Positions 17,483 to 28,200 of a stretch of DNA of 61,067 nucleotides are shown here, in pieces; the stretch's first letter is position 1, and each line of letters opens with the position of its first letter. The notes beneath the pieces are model-generated. The model was not told the DNA's origin and ran no database searches. It saw only the letters and a list, made by a program, of their open reading frames with translations. The position numbers and the translations under genes are program-made. Source of the stretch: a virus; IMG/VR virus record IMGVR_UViG_3300042907_000531, positions 1 to 61,067 of that record; one strand, 5' to 3'.

Positions 17483-17683
17483 ATGAATAAAGATATCAAA
17501 ACATTAAAAAATCTTCTTATTGATTGCCTCATCGAAGATCTCGGTGATGTTGATAAAAGAACTCCCGGACTATATCAAGTAGTTGCGCGGGTAGTTGCAG
17601 ACAATAGAGAAGATACCATTCCAGCTGTAAGTGCTGAAACCTTAGAGGGATTATCTCCCTTTAAACTTAGAAAACAAGCTTAG
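17483..17683 (+). CDS. Small terminase subunit (gp18-like)
   Basis: 66 residues. The segment DVDKRTPGLYQVVARVVADN parallels T7 gp18 around its S-D-D-E-RR-SPQLYNAI stretch: acidic lead-in, R-T/S-P-x-LY, then a helix. It lies directly upstream of the large terminase, separated by a 160-base leader with a terminator. Shorter than T7 gp18 (89 residues). It would recognise the packaging substrate and regulate the motor. Confidence 0.6.
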   Translation: MNKDIKTLKNLLIDCLIEDLGDVDKRTPGLYQVVARVVADNREDTIPAVSAETLEGLSPFKLRKQA

Positions 17684-17843
17684 TCTACATAGACAGCGCA
17701 AGCTGAGACTAAGCTTATATTGGCCGCACCCGCTCTGATAGGCTGGTGTCTTATGGCCGCTCTACCGGGCAAGAAATGCGCCGGGAATTTCGCTACGGGA
17801 GAAGAGATCGAAAGGTCTCTTCTTCTTTTGAAAGGAGGTGCTT
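17684..17843 (+). promoter_or_regulatory. Structured leader of the terminase gene
   Basis: 160 bases without a gene. Two GGCC blocks (around 17729 and 17762) can pair, stacked on CACC/GGTG. Further on, two CCGGG blocks are present, and then comes the terminator at 17800. The ribosome site AAAGGAGG (17831-17838) follows immediately. The layout (folded leader, terminator, gene) would allow attenuation or RNA processing before terminase translation. No known riboswitch class is recognised. Confidence 0.4.
17800..17829 (+). terminator. Hairpin terminator before large terminase
   Basis: A 10-bp stem (17800-17809 with 17814-17823, one T-G pair) is closed by a GAAA tetraloop and followed by TCTTTT. 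It should reduce transcription into the terminase gene, which is needed in small amounts. Confidence 0.75.
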
Positions 17844-19514
17844 ATGCAAGTACCACAAGAAGTTTTAGATGACTTTAGAAATCATTGTTTCTTTAGTATG
17901 AAGTATTTAGGATTAGGTGAACCAAGTCCTCTACAATATGCTATTGCAGAGTGTGTTCAGAATGGTCCTAAAGATATGCAGTTACAAGCTGGACGTGGTG
18001 CCGGTAAATCAACCATCGTTGCTATGTATGCTTCGTGGTTGTTATTAAAAAACCCAAACACAACCATTATTGTTTTGTCAGCAACACAAGATAAAGCTAT
18101 TAAGTTTATCTCACAAGTGCGTCAAATTTTAAACCTTGTTCCTTATATGAAGCATCTCTTACCTAAGGAACACGATAAAGACTCAGCATTTGGTTTTAAT
18201 GTGGGTATAAAGGATAGGGTTGGACAAGATCTTTCATGCTACGCTAAGGGTATCACAGGACAAATTACGGGTAGTCACGCTGATTATGTATTAGCTGATG
18301 ATATTGAAATTGAAAAGAATTCAGACAACCCGCAATCAAGACAGAAACTATTAGAGAAATTAACTGAATTAGAACAGATTAGAAATCCAGTTGAGTGGGG
18401 TCGTATTGTATTTCTAGGTACTTATCAAAGTACTGATTCTATTTATCTACGCTTACCCTATGAGATTGTTAAGTTTCCGGCAGTCATTCCAGACCCAGAT
18501 ATTGAATCTCAGTGGCTTTATTGTCATCCATACATCTCAGAATTAGACGGAGAACCGGGAGATACGGTAGATCCAGCACGATTTCCACAGCATATTCTTG
18601 AAGAACGACTTGCTAAAATCGGACCAAGACAATTTGCTTTACACTATTTATTAGATCCTTCCTTAAGTGACTCAAGTAAGCATCCTCTTAAGCTAGAAGA
18701 CTTAGTAGTAATGGATGTTTCTCCAGAGGTATTTCCAGAAAAGGTAGTTTGGTCTAGAGCTAAGGCATTAGATATACCAAGTTACGGATTGAATGGTGAT
18801 CTTTTGTATGGGCCTATGTGGTCTTCCACAACCATGACTAAATATCTAGATACAAGATTATGTATTGATCCATCTGGTCGTGGTGGAGACGAAACAGCTT
18901 ATTGTGTTGCGTCTTTTGTAAATGGCTATATAGTCATACATGAGTTAGATGGTCTTCCGGGTGGGTATGACGATGTAACACTTAGCCGTATAGCTAAGAT
19001 TGCTAATCAATACCAAGTATCTACTATTATGGTAGAAGCAAACTATGGTGATGGTATGTTTACGTCACTACTTAGACCTATCGTATACAGTATTTGTGGT
19101 AGATTAGCTATTGAAGAATTTAAGGTTTCTGGTTCTAAAGAAAAAAGAATCATAGATACGCTAGAACCAATCATGTCACAACACCGCCTTATTTTTGATA
19201 CTGAAGCTATTAGATCTAAGGAAACACAAATACAAATTTCAAGAATGCAAGATAGACGAGGAGCATTAAAACACGATGACCGTATAGATGTTCTCTCTAG
19301 TATTGTAAAACTGTGGGTTAATAATCTTGTTATTACCCCAGATGAAATAGTTGAACGTAACAAAGATAAAGAACACCGAGATACGGTTAAAGAGTGGTTA
19401 AGCAATAAAAGAATTATTGGCCTTCTTGGTGAGAAGTATCGTGGAATTGTAGAAGCACAAGAGCGCGGAAATAAACAACGTGTCTCTATAATAGATAATT
19501 TTTATAGGAGATAA
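17844..19514 (+). CDS. Terminase large subunit (gp19-like)
   Basis: 556 residues. The ATPase has Walker A GRGAGKST at residues 50-57 and Walker B LADDIE near 152-155. The nuclease domain has its first acidic residue in CIDPSGRGGDET (Asp342), VEANYGDGMF further on, and the HDDRIDVL metal site near the end, the series seen in T7-like TerL. It is the motor that packages DNA into the prohead and cuts it. ATG 17844 is preferred because AAAGGAGG lies 5 bases upstream. Confidence 0.92.
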   Translation: MQVPQEVLDDFRNHCFFSMKYLGLGEPSPLQYAIAECVQNGPKDMQLQAGRGAGKSTIVAMYASWLLLKNPNTTIIVLSATQDKAIKFISQVRQILNLVPYMKHLLPKEHDKDSAFGFNVGIKDRVGQDLSCYAKGITGQITGSHADYVLADDIEIEKNSDNPQSRQKLLEKLTELEQIRNPVEWGRIVFLGTYQSTDSIYLRLPYEIVKFPAVIPDPDIESQWLYCHPYISELDGEPGDTVDPARFPQHILEERLAKIGPRQFALHYLLDPSLSDSSKHPLKLEDLVVMDVSPEVFPEKVVWSRAKALDIPSYGLNGDLLYGPMWSSTTMTKYLDTRLCIDPSGRGGDETAYCVASFVNGYIVIHELDGLPGGYDDVTLSRIAKIANQYQVSTIMVEANYGDGMFTSLLRPIVYSICGRLAIEEFKVSGSKEKRIIDTLEPIMSQHRLIFDTEAIRSKETQIQISRMQDRRGALKHDDRIDVLSSIVKLWVNNLVITPDEIVERNKDKEHRDTVKEWLSNKRIIGLLGEKYRGIVEAQERGNKQRVSIIDNFYRR

Positions 19515-19515
19515 T

Positions 19516-20154
19516 ATGCCCCCCTTTACAGCAGCAATAGTTGGTGGTTTAGCAGCGGGATCTGGAATTCTGAGTGGAATGAGCGGAGCAGCGCAAGCAG
19601 ACGCTCAAGCACAAGCCCAACAGATGCAACAAGATCAACAAAACTTTCAGAATCGTTGGCAGAATGAAGCACAGAATAGAAATATTCTTCGTCAGTGGCA
19701 GGCGCAATATCACGCAAATAGACAGATAGAGCGATCATCTCTACAGCAAGAAGTAGCTGGTGCATTCTACGGAACGAAGGCCTATCAAAACGCTACTTCA
19801 GAATTAAGTAAACAAACAAGACAAGTAACAGATCAGTTACTATCCTCAGCATCATCTAGTGGAGTGTCTTTAAATTCAGCTTCTGTAAGAGCAACAATGA
19901 GACAGGCAACAACAGAAGCCCAAAAGATGTCGGGATCAATGCGAGTAAACTACATTAATCAAATGCAAGATCTTTCAACACAAAGAAATAATCTTCTCGG
20001 ACAGAGAAATATTATGGCCCCAGAACAGCAAGCCTTTATGAATACAACAGGTGGTATTGTAAACTCCTCTTCAAACATACTTGCTACCGGAATTGCTACA
20101 GGATTGATGTCTGGATTATCTTCAGGTATTGGTGCATATAAGGCTTCCAGCTAA
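19516..20154 (+). CDS. Internal virion protein (gp14-like)
   Basis: 212 residues. An N-terminal hydrophobic Gly/Ala segment (about 5-25) is followed by a very Gln-rich coiled region (QAQAQQMQQDQQNFQNRW), then a long helical body. This composition and position match T7 gp14, the small ejection protein that forms the outer-membrane channel during DNA injection. Starts one base after the terminase stop and overlaps the next gene by one base. Confidence 0.75.
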   Translation: MPPFTAAIVGGLAAGSGILSGMSGAAQADAQAQAQQMQQDQQNFQNRWQNEAQNRNILRQWQAQYHANRQIERSSLQQEVAGAFYGTKAYQNATSELSKQTRQVTDQLLSSASSSGVSLNSASVRATMRQATTEAQKMSGSMRVNYINQMQDLSTQRNNLLGQRNIMAPEQQAFMNTTGGIVNSSSNILATGIATGLMSGLSSGIGAYKASS

Positions 20155-21122
20155 TGTTAAACCAAAATAAATTACAAAAATTATTTGAAATAGCTACAGG
20201 ACGTATGCCAGAACAACAACGACTTACTGAAGCTAAACAAAAAGTAAGTGGACTTGATAGAACTAAAAAACGAAAACAAATCTTTAATAGTCTATTTAAA
20301 GATCCATTAACGGCTTTCGAGCGTTGGTATCAAGACTCCCTAAAGGATGTTAATTCAAACAACGTCGATGAGTTTTGGGGAGACGCTGAAACAAGTTTTC
20401 CGGGTAGCCCAGAGCAAGCAAAAGATTGGTTACGTTCTAATGTTAGTAGACCTCAGGATGCTTCTAATAAGGAGTTTACACTTAGAAATACAATGTCTAA
20501 GTCGCCACGTTGGTTACAACAAGAATTATCTCCAGAGTTAGCAGATACCGAACAGATAGTAGCTTCGCAAAACCTAAGTAAGTCTCAGCTAACCTATAGA
20601 AAAGTATTACAGGATAAGATAAATAAGTTTGATTTTTCTGCTTTAGACCAAGATGTCCCGGCTGAAATACATGTTGATGATATGTTAAAGCTTGAGATGA
20701 TGGGTATTCTAGATACAGCATCCGTTATAGATGGTCGTTTTGTTACTCTTAATAAAGATGGAACAATTCAACCAGCCTTTGCTTTAGGTAATTCTGACGA
20801 AGCTGGTGGACTTGGACTTGGACCAGAAACAGAAATTGTCACAAAGATGGCCAAACCCCTATTTGAAAAGGCTGTTGTTTCAGGTCTAGATACTAGTACT
20901 TCTATGCAAGCATTAAATAACAAAGCTGTTATGGGTGTTGGTTTAAAAATGTTACCAGATATGGATATCTCAGAGTGGTCTACTGTTTTAGGGACAATGC
21001 CAAAAGAAGAAATACGTGGAGCTATTCAAACAGGGTTTAATAAAAAAGCAGATATTGATCCCTTCGCATCAAATGAAGATGTACTAGCGGATACTCTTTC
21101 TATACAGGAATTCTTACAATGA
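20154..21122 (+). CDS. Virion-core associated protein, unknown
   Basis: 322 residues, soluble, mixed charge, no membrane span. It lies between the gp14-like and gp15-like genes, coupled by TAATG upstream and ATGA downstream, so co-expression with the ejection proteins is likely. T7 has no gene at this position. Probably an extra core or ejection component; no motif recognised. Confidence 0.6.
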   Translation: MLNQNKLQKLFEIATGRMPEQQRLTEAKQKVSGLDRTKKRKQIFNSLFKDPLTAFERWYQDSLKDVNSNNVDEFWGDAETSFPGSPEQAKDWLRSNVSRPQDASNKEFTLRNTMSKSPRWLQQELSPELADTEQIVASQNLSKSQLTYRKVLQDKINKFDFSALDQDVPAEIHVDDMLKLEMMGILDTASVIDGRFVTLNKDGTIQPAFALGNSDEAGGLGLGPETEIVTKMAKPLFEKAVVSGLDTSTSMQALNNKAVMGVGLKMLPDMDISEWSTVLGTMPKEEIRGAIQTGFNKKADIDPFASNEDVLADTLSIQEFLQ

Positions 21123-24100
21123 TTGAAATGCAAGGTCCGGGTGTATTTTTAAATCCACCCAATAAACCCATATATCAAGAGACACAAACAATACTACCAA
21201 ATGTTGTAGTTGGTGTTGGTCAGGGTGTTGATTGGGGAGCTATTGGTCAATCAGCTTCTCAACTAGGAACTACTCTAGTTGAATACAATATAGATGAAAA
21301 AAGAAAAAAGAAGATGCGGTTACTAGATGATTTAGAAGCTAAAACTAAAAATCAAATTGATTCTGCAGCTTCTATTAATGATTTTGATTCTGTAGATGTG
21401 CTAACTTCTGAGTATAAAAATCAAGTAAAAAATATTGTTGGTTATGATATTGAATCTGATGGCGGTGGACAGACAAGTTCAGTACTTTTAGAAAAGGCTA
21501 GAGAAGTATCTTATGGCTTTGATTTATATCGTCAAAAGGCCAGAAGAGAAACATCTGATGATGTACAACTAGCCGCTTATCGCGATGATAGTTTAACATT
21601 TCAAGAACAACTTCAAAATATTGATGATATTACTACCTTTGAATCTACCGTAAAAGATAGAGAAACACAACTACATCAAATGATTGAGGACAGCAAAAAC
21701 GCACCTCAAACACTAGGACAGATGGCTTATACTGCTTCCATTCGAAAGGATCTATTAGATCTAAATGATTCAGCGAAAAGGGTTAAAGAAGCTAATGTTA
21801 AAACAATAACAGAAGCTAGCGAGAGTAAGAGAAAAGCTGATCTTGGTATTATTCTAAATTTAACCAATTCAATTTCACAAGAATATGCTAATGTTGCTGA
21901 CTTACAAAAACAAATTGATAGTGCTAAAGATGGTGGATTAGAAGCCGATACTGAATTAGTAACTAGGCTTACTATTGAATTAAACTCAAAACTAGATACT
22001 ATTGATGGTTTTCGTACTACAGTAGACGAACAAAAAAACAACTATGCCAAGACTTACTATAATGCAGGGTGGTCAAAGGACCTTGCTGTAAGATACTTAG
22101 GTAAAGAAGATTACAATACTATATTAAATGAACAGGAAAAACACGATGAAGCGTTTAATCTTAGATCTGCTGCTCCATTTAGAGTTGCTAGAGAACGGCA
22201 AAAGACAGCCATAAAGAGTATTAATGATAGAGTAGATACCAGTATAGGTTCTGCTTCTGTTCGGATTGCTGCTATTGATCAACTAATAGATGAAGCACCA
22301 ACTGAGCAAGCAAAAGAAAAACTAAGAATAGCTAGAGATAGTATATTTATAGCGTTAGAAAACGAGTTACTATCTACAGTAGAGGGTGGTGTTCCAGCTT
22401 TTACTAAGGATTTAGTTGCGAGTTATTCTGGTTTAAAGGTACTTGGATCTCGCCCACTTCCATATCCAGTGTATTCACAACGATTGGATGGGACTATGGC
22501 AGATGCAATTGAATCCGAGGTTGCATCCTCTAGTAATATCTATAAAGTCTTTCGACCAACAGTTGATAAGTTTAATGCGTTTTTACAAACACGTTTAGAT
22601 GTTAAGGGAGGTAGCAATACGGGAAGATCAACACAACAAGAAAAACAATTAAAATATAAATTTATTTTAAATACGTTATCGCAAAGACTTCCTATTACTG
22701 CTTCCCGAGAAGATATTAATGGAGCTTATAACTCTTATTTGGTGGAGAGTGGTATTAATATCTATGAGCCGGATGGTATTACACTTAAGCCATATACAGA
22801 AATTGTACCACAACTACAAGAAAAGAATATTAAGCTACCACCAAACGGTTTTATGCATACTGATTTCTTTCAAGATATGCTTCAAAACTATTTACGATCA
22901 CAAACTCCTGTAGATTTAAATAAACTATCTAGTGACTTTGTTACACTTTTCTCAAGCCCTGAAAATGCTTGGTATGGTGGATTAACAGGAGCAAGTGATA
23001 TCAACTCAATGACACGCGGTATTGCTGATATGATTGCTGGTGGACTATCTAGACCAGAAACATCGGGTGTAGCAACAGCCATGTTTTTAATGTTTACACC
23101 AAGAAATCAAATAGATACAAATCTTACAGCACTAGCTGCAGCTATGCCACCTAATGATTTTCTATCAGATAAGGAAGTAAGAAACCTTGGTGTTTTAGCA
23201 CGAGCTTATAATGGAAATGGCGATCCAATTTTATTTGCCGCAGCTAGACAAAAAGATATTAGTATTCTTAAAGCTAAAGAACAAACAATAAAACAAGTAA
23301 ACGATACTGACTCAACAAGCGCATTAGTTGGTAGGTATAAGTCAACAGCTAAAGTAAAAGATGTTAACGAGGAATCCAGAACTGAACTTAATAGTATTGT
23401 TTTAAAGCTTAGAGAATCTGTATTTCCTATCTTAGATATTCCGCGAGACGATGAAACACTTAGTCCTACTGACTTTAATCAGAAATACTTACTTGGTAAT
23501 GCTGTTTCTCAAATAACTAAAGATATTATAACAATGTCTCTAGGTCATTACTATGATCTTTTAATAGACCAACCAAATCTAGACGAAAAATCTAGATTTG
23601 AAAAAGTTACTACCCGTATACAAGATGATCTTAATAACGGATATAGAGCTAGTATAGATGGTTTGAGAAAGGTTGTAACACCAAATGTTAAACAACAATC
23701 ACTAAGCTCTACCATGATTGCTGGATCTAATATTGATTTACCGGGTATTGAAAACAGAGGACAGTATGTACTTAATACCATGCTGGCTTCTGATTGGGAT
23801 CATAATGGATCTGATCACACTGTCTGGAATCAATTTGGTATGGTTACCCGTCCACCAGATACAGATAGACCAACAGCATTAGCTCTGTCTATTTCTGCTA
23901 GTAATGGAACAGACATCTCAAGTATTCCGGGAGATAGATCTTTTAATCTTATGGCCATTGCGGAAGCGGCTGTTGGTGATAAAAAAGATAACAGAACAAT
24001 GTTAATTGCTCAAGCTGCAATTAGAGATCTAAAAAACCCAACCACACTAGCTGATGCAATAAACCAAGTTAGAACAAGAATGGCCAGTTATAAAAGTGGA

Positions 24101-25228
24101 TTAGATTCTGGAGAATATAAGTTTTTTGTCACAACAACTACAAGTAATGCAAACAAGAAAGTCGTATCGCCTTTAGTTACGTTACAGAAAAAAGACGGCA
24201 CTCCAGCTTCTTCCATGCAATTAACGCCTCTACGAGAACCACTTAAAGGTACATCAGTACACAGAGAAACTTTCAAGAGTGTTTCTAAAGAACAATTCAA
24301 TACGTGGGCTGTGAAGCAAATCAACAATGGAACAATAAACCATACCAGTGTTATTGATTACTTAACAATTCATAATATCAATCAGCAGACCTTTAGTGAA
24401 ACAATGCAAGTTGTAATAACTGCTGATGATCTTCCATACCCTTTTATAGCTATACCAACAAGTATTCCAAATGAAGATTATACATATGAGTTCGAAGAAT
24501 ACTTAGGAAAAAAGCAATGGTATGTGACACAAGATGGTGGACAAAGAGTTGCACTTACATCTTCATTTGATACTTCTGACTTACAACCAGTAGGTAAGAA
24601 GATACCAAGTATGTTAGATAAGGTGGTAGGAATCTTTTCACCGACTCCAGACAGCACTGGTATTACATCTGATGGTATTATAGATCGTAAAAGAGTTGTA
24701 ACTACTGTTGCTGGAAAACCAATAGTATTGTCTTATTCAAAACCAACCCTAAGTGATAAGTGGAGTTTAGAGACCACATCTCCAAACGTCACCGAAAAAG
24801 AAATAACAACTGGGGTTGTGGACATGAAAGAAACATATGTTAGTGGTGGTGATGAAGTTGTACGTCTAAAGTATGTAAAACCATCCTCCTCTAAAACTTG
24901 GATTTTAATCGAAGGACCATCTTCAGAAAACGTTACTGATTCTTTTACGGGACGTTTACCAAAAGAAAACAGTATTGTTAAACAAGCACTAGGAATAGAA
25001 GATCCAATTGAACGGTATACTATGATAGCTGGCGAATTACGTCGTCAAGCTATTGCATCTAGCGATAAGACACCAGAAAGCCGTAAAAGAATTTTAGCGG
25101 CTGATAGGTATTTCGATAGAGCTATATCCTTTATGAAGGAACAAAAGAGATTACGTAATGATAGAAAAGATTTATTAACAACTTTCCAAGAGTATGTCTC
25201 TGAGGAAGTAAACCAATTAATTGATTAA
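21119..25228 (+). CDS. Internal virion protein (gp15-like, enlarged)
   Basis: 1369 residues, versus about 750 in T7 gp15. The N-terminal 150 residues (a Pro-rich start, VGVGQGVDWGAIGQSASQLG, then a DEKRKKK helix) resemble the opening of podovirus gp15-type ejection proteins, and long helices fill the middle. The C-terminal third changes to beta-rich, Thr/Ser-containing sequence. It would form the periplasmic tunnel with the giant protein downstream. ATGA overlap with the gene upstream. Confidence 0.7.
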   Translation: MIEMQGPGVFLNPPNKPIYQETQTILPNVVVGVGQGVDWGAIGQSASQLGTTLVEYNIDEKRKKKMRLLDDLEAKTKNQIDSAASINDFDSVDVLTSEYKNQVKNIVGYDIESDGGGQTSSVLLEKAREVSYGFDLYRQKARRETSDDVQLAAYRDDSLTFQEQLQNIDDITTFESTVKDRETQLHQMIEDSKNAPQTLGQMAYTASIRKDLLDLNDSAKRVKEANVKTITEASESKRKADLGIILNLTNSISQEYANVADLQKQIDSAKDGGLEADTELVTRLTIELNSKLDTIDGFRTTVDEQKNNYAKTYYNAGWSKDLAVRYLGKEDYNTILNEQEKHDEAFNLRSAAPFRVARERQKTAIKSINDRVDTSIGSASVRIAAIDQLIDEAPTEQAKEKLRIARDSIFIALENELLSTVEGGVPAFTKDLVASYSGLKVLGSRPLPYPVYSQRLDGTMADAIESEVASSSNIYKVFRPTVDKFNAFLQTRLDVKGGSNTGRSTQQEKQLKYKFILNTLSQRLPITASREDINGAYNSYLVESGINIYEPDGITLKPYTEIVPQLQEKNIKLPPNGFMHTDFFQDMLQNYLRSQTPVDLNKLSSDFVTLFSSPENAWYGGLTGASDINSMTRGIADMIAGGLSRPETSGVATAMFLMFTPRNQIDTNLTALAAAMPPNDFLSDKEVRNLGVLARAYNGNGDPILFAAARQKDISILKAKEQTIKQVNDTDSTSALVGRYKSTAKVKDVNEESRTELNSIVLKLRESVFPILDIPRDDETLSPTDFNQKYLLGNAVSQITKDIITMSLGHYYDLLIDQPNLDEKSRFEKVTTRIQDDLNNGYRASIDGLRKVVTPNVKQQSLSSTMIAGSNIDLPGIENRGQYVLNTMLASDWDHNGSDHTVWNQFGMVTRPPDTDRPTALALSISASNGTDISSIPGDRSFNLMAIAEAAVGDKKDNRTMLIAQAAIRDLKNPTTLADAINQVRTRMASYKSGLDSGEYKFFVTTTTSNANKKVVSPLVTLQKKDGTPASSMQLTPLREPLKGTSVHRETFKSVSKEQFNTWAVKQINNGTINHTSVIDYLTIHNINQQTFSETMQVVITADDLPYPFIAIPTSIPNEDYTYEFEEYLGKKQWYVTQDGGQRVALTSSFDTSDLQPVGKKIPSMLDKVVGIFSPTPDSTGITSDGIIDRKRVVTTVAGKPIVLSYSKPTLSDKWSLETTSPNVTEKEITTGVVDMKETYVSGGDEVVRLKYVKPSSSKTWILIEGPSSENVTDSFTGRLPKENSIVKQALGIEDPIERYTMIAGELRRQAIASSDKTPESRKRILAADRYFDRAISFMKEQKRLRNDRKDLLTTFQEYVSEEVNQLID

Positions 25229-25234
25229 CAAGGA

Positions 25235-25256
25235 GGGGGGGTCGAAAGATCCCCCC
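25235..25256 (+). terminator. G/C hairpin with GAAA tetraloop
   Basis: Nine base pairs (25235-25243 with 25248-25256, one G-T pair) flank a GAAA loop. Only a short T-poor tail follows, so this may be a weak terminator, a transcript-stabilising hairpin or a processing site between the two largest virion genes. Confidence 0.65.
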
Positions 25257-25275
25257 TTAACTTATAAGGATTTAT

Positions 25276-28200
25276 ATGATATCTGATCTGAATAAAGTTC
25301 TCGACGAAGCATCACAACCGCTTCGTCCTTCGAACGTGTATTTTTCGTCAGCCACAACTCCAACTACTCAATATAGTGGAGAGAAACCAGATTTAAATGA
25401 ACAACGTATTTACAATGAAAGGGTTCAACTCGGTCTTTTAAGCCCTACCTTTCTTAATGGTAAATGGAATATAGCTGAAACTAACCTTACACGCGAGGAA
25501 ATTGGTGATCAAGCTTTAGCTTATACAATCGGTAACGGTAGTAGGGGTTGGGGTGAAGCTAGTATTCAAAACGCGAAGAAAATAGCTGATCAATATTATA
25601 ATAAGGGTGACGCAATGTTTACCCACGGTGGGAGAGAGACATCTCACTGGGAACAGTTTGTTGAGGGTTTCAATTTTTTTAATGTGTTCGGAGAAAACCA
25701 ATCTCTTCAAACTGCTGAGGAAATTAAAAAGAAAATACAAACTGTAGATCCTCTATGGACAACCGATAAAAAGATAGATGAGTTAACAGAGTGGAAAAAA
25801 ATTAATCCAGACGTTGATAAATTTCTTTCCTCTGCTGGGATTGACGTACAGGATTATGCCCTCAATACTAGAAACCAAGAAGCTTTCCTCTTTAACATGA
25901 ATGAAGCTGTTCAAAACGCTAGAATGAATATTGGTATGGGGTTATTTGAAAGAGATAATAATACTCTTGAGAAACTTGGTAATAGTTTAGCTGAGGGAAT
26001 TAAAGACCCACTAATGCTTCGCGATGTTGTCCTAACTACCGCCGCAACAGCTGGTCTTGGTCTTATTGCGGGTGTTGCTGGTTTATCAGCAAGAGCATTA
26101 TCTGGTGGTATTGTAGCCGGGGTGAATGCATCTAGATCTATAAGGGGTTTAGAACTTGCTCGAAAAGCTGCAAACGCTGCTGCCCTCGCTACTGGACCAA
26201 TGACTGGATTAGTTGAAGGTCCAGCCTATGCCGCTATTCGTTCTATTATACCAGCTACTGGTCGATCTGTTACTTCTACACTAGCAGCTAGGGGTTTGGC
26301 TCTTGGTTTAGAGGGTGGAGTTGCTGGAGCTGTCTCATCACTAGCTGATCAAAGATCAGAACATGAGTGGAGATCTTTAGTTTTTCAGGGTGTTGATCCT
26401 GTTCTAAAGTATAATCTGGGTGAAACAGCCCTAGCTGCATTAACTGGATCGCTAGGTTCAGTTGGGCTAGCTACAGCCTTCCGTTTTGGTTTGGGTTCAA
26501 TTGGCGATTATAAGTATTACAAGACCGGAGATTGGGATAGCTTACGTAGACAAGTTACTAATTCTATGGATACGTGGGCAACCACCCGAGATGGTGACAT
26601 TGTTTGGGGCAATACCCTAAGCGATGGTCGTGGTATGTTCTTTGGTAATGTTATTGATAACTTTATGAAGAATTACGATGGTAGGGATTTTACCAACGTA
26701 ATGTTAAATGGGTCTAGACTCTTTGGTAAGTTTAATCCACGTATTGCTGGAAAAATGAAACTAGATGTAACTAAGGTCTTACCAGTTATTGAAGAGTTTG
26801 AAAAAGCAACAGGAATTGCAGGAGAAGCAGCAATGCTTCGGGTAGATGGAGTTGCTCCTGAAACCAGAAGAGTGTTTGATCTTATCCTCAATGAAAAAAA
26901 CTTAGACGACGCTAACCTTTCTCTTGCTGATGTCAGAAACGTTTTAACAGACTACAACCTTACTCGTTCTAAGGAACTAGTGGGACCAAGACCAACCACA
27001 GCAGTGGAAGGTGTACTTGCTACCATTTCAACCGCGACTAAACAGGTTGATATTGCAAATCAAATTCATCGTCTTATTGGAGCAAAGAGTTTAGATCGCA
27101 AGTTAGAAACAATTGGTATACAATCATCAGATGTAATTAACAACGCGGAAGCAACACTAGGTCGTTCTATAAACTTATCGGATGATGTTGACTTTGGTAA
27201 CTTTGTTGTAGCGGCTAAATATGCTGCTGCCTCAGTTGACGAAGCTCAGGTTGTCGGAACACTAAAGAGAATTCTTAGTGGAGATTTTGGCGGTGGTCGT
27301 ACCATTCCACGAGAAGTAGTTCAATCTATTTTTGCTAATGCGTTTGGTACTAAGCCCTTAATCATTACAGCTTCTGGTTCTAATAAGAACTTTGCTGTAT
27401 CGGTAGATCCAACTATTGGAGAAGTCTTTAGTACTAAACGTACTTTAAAGGTTGGACCTAATGGTAAGTTAGAGATTGAATTAAGAGCTGATGATCCAAC
27501 CTTAAAGTTCTTTACTACAGATAGTATAAGACTAGACACAGAAACATTTAAAACTAAACTAGCTGATTTAAACGATAAGTTAAATACAGTTTGGAATACC
27601 AGCGTAAAGAAAAAGATTAAAGATACAATTGATACCGTTAAGGATATTAAATCAAAAGAAACACTTACTGATTCATTTGCAAGTGGTAAGAGTGTAACAG
27701 TTGATAACATTAAAAAGATCTTTAAACTAACAACGACTGAGGCTACAACCGCAAAAATTATTATGGATTCCTTGGGGTATAGTGGCGATTCGAGCATACT
27801 TCGTATTGCTAAGTTAGCAGCAGATGATCGAAATGCTGAGATTGTATTCGAAGGAACAACAGCTCTGATAAGAGCTACAACATCATCTGATTTAGGTACT
27901 GTAACACATGAGATGTCTCACTACTTACAGGTTATGGTTCTTGATAATTTAGATTCCGAAGCTAGACAAGCCATAGGTATTACAGATGATATGTGGGTTA
28001 AATTTAAAGATTGGGTTGGGTTCACTGGCGATGAGTGGTCTGAGAAGGCCGCAGAAAAGTTTGCAAATGGTATGTCTCAATATGTTAGACGTATTATGGC
28101 TGGTGATGGTCGCGCCCCAGCAACCCAAATTCAAAGGTTGTTTCATCGTATTGGTGATCACCTTGGTGATCTAGGAGAACGATTTAAATCACAAGATGGT

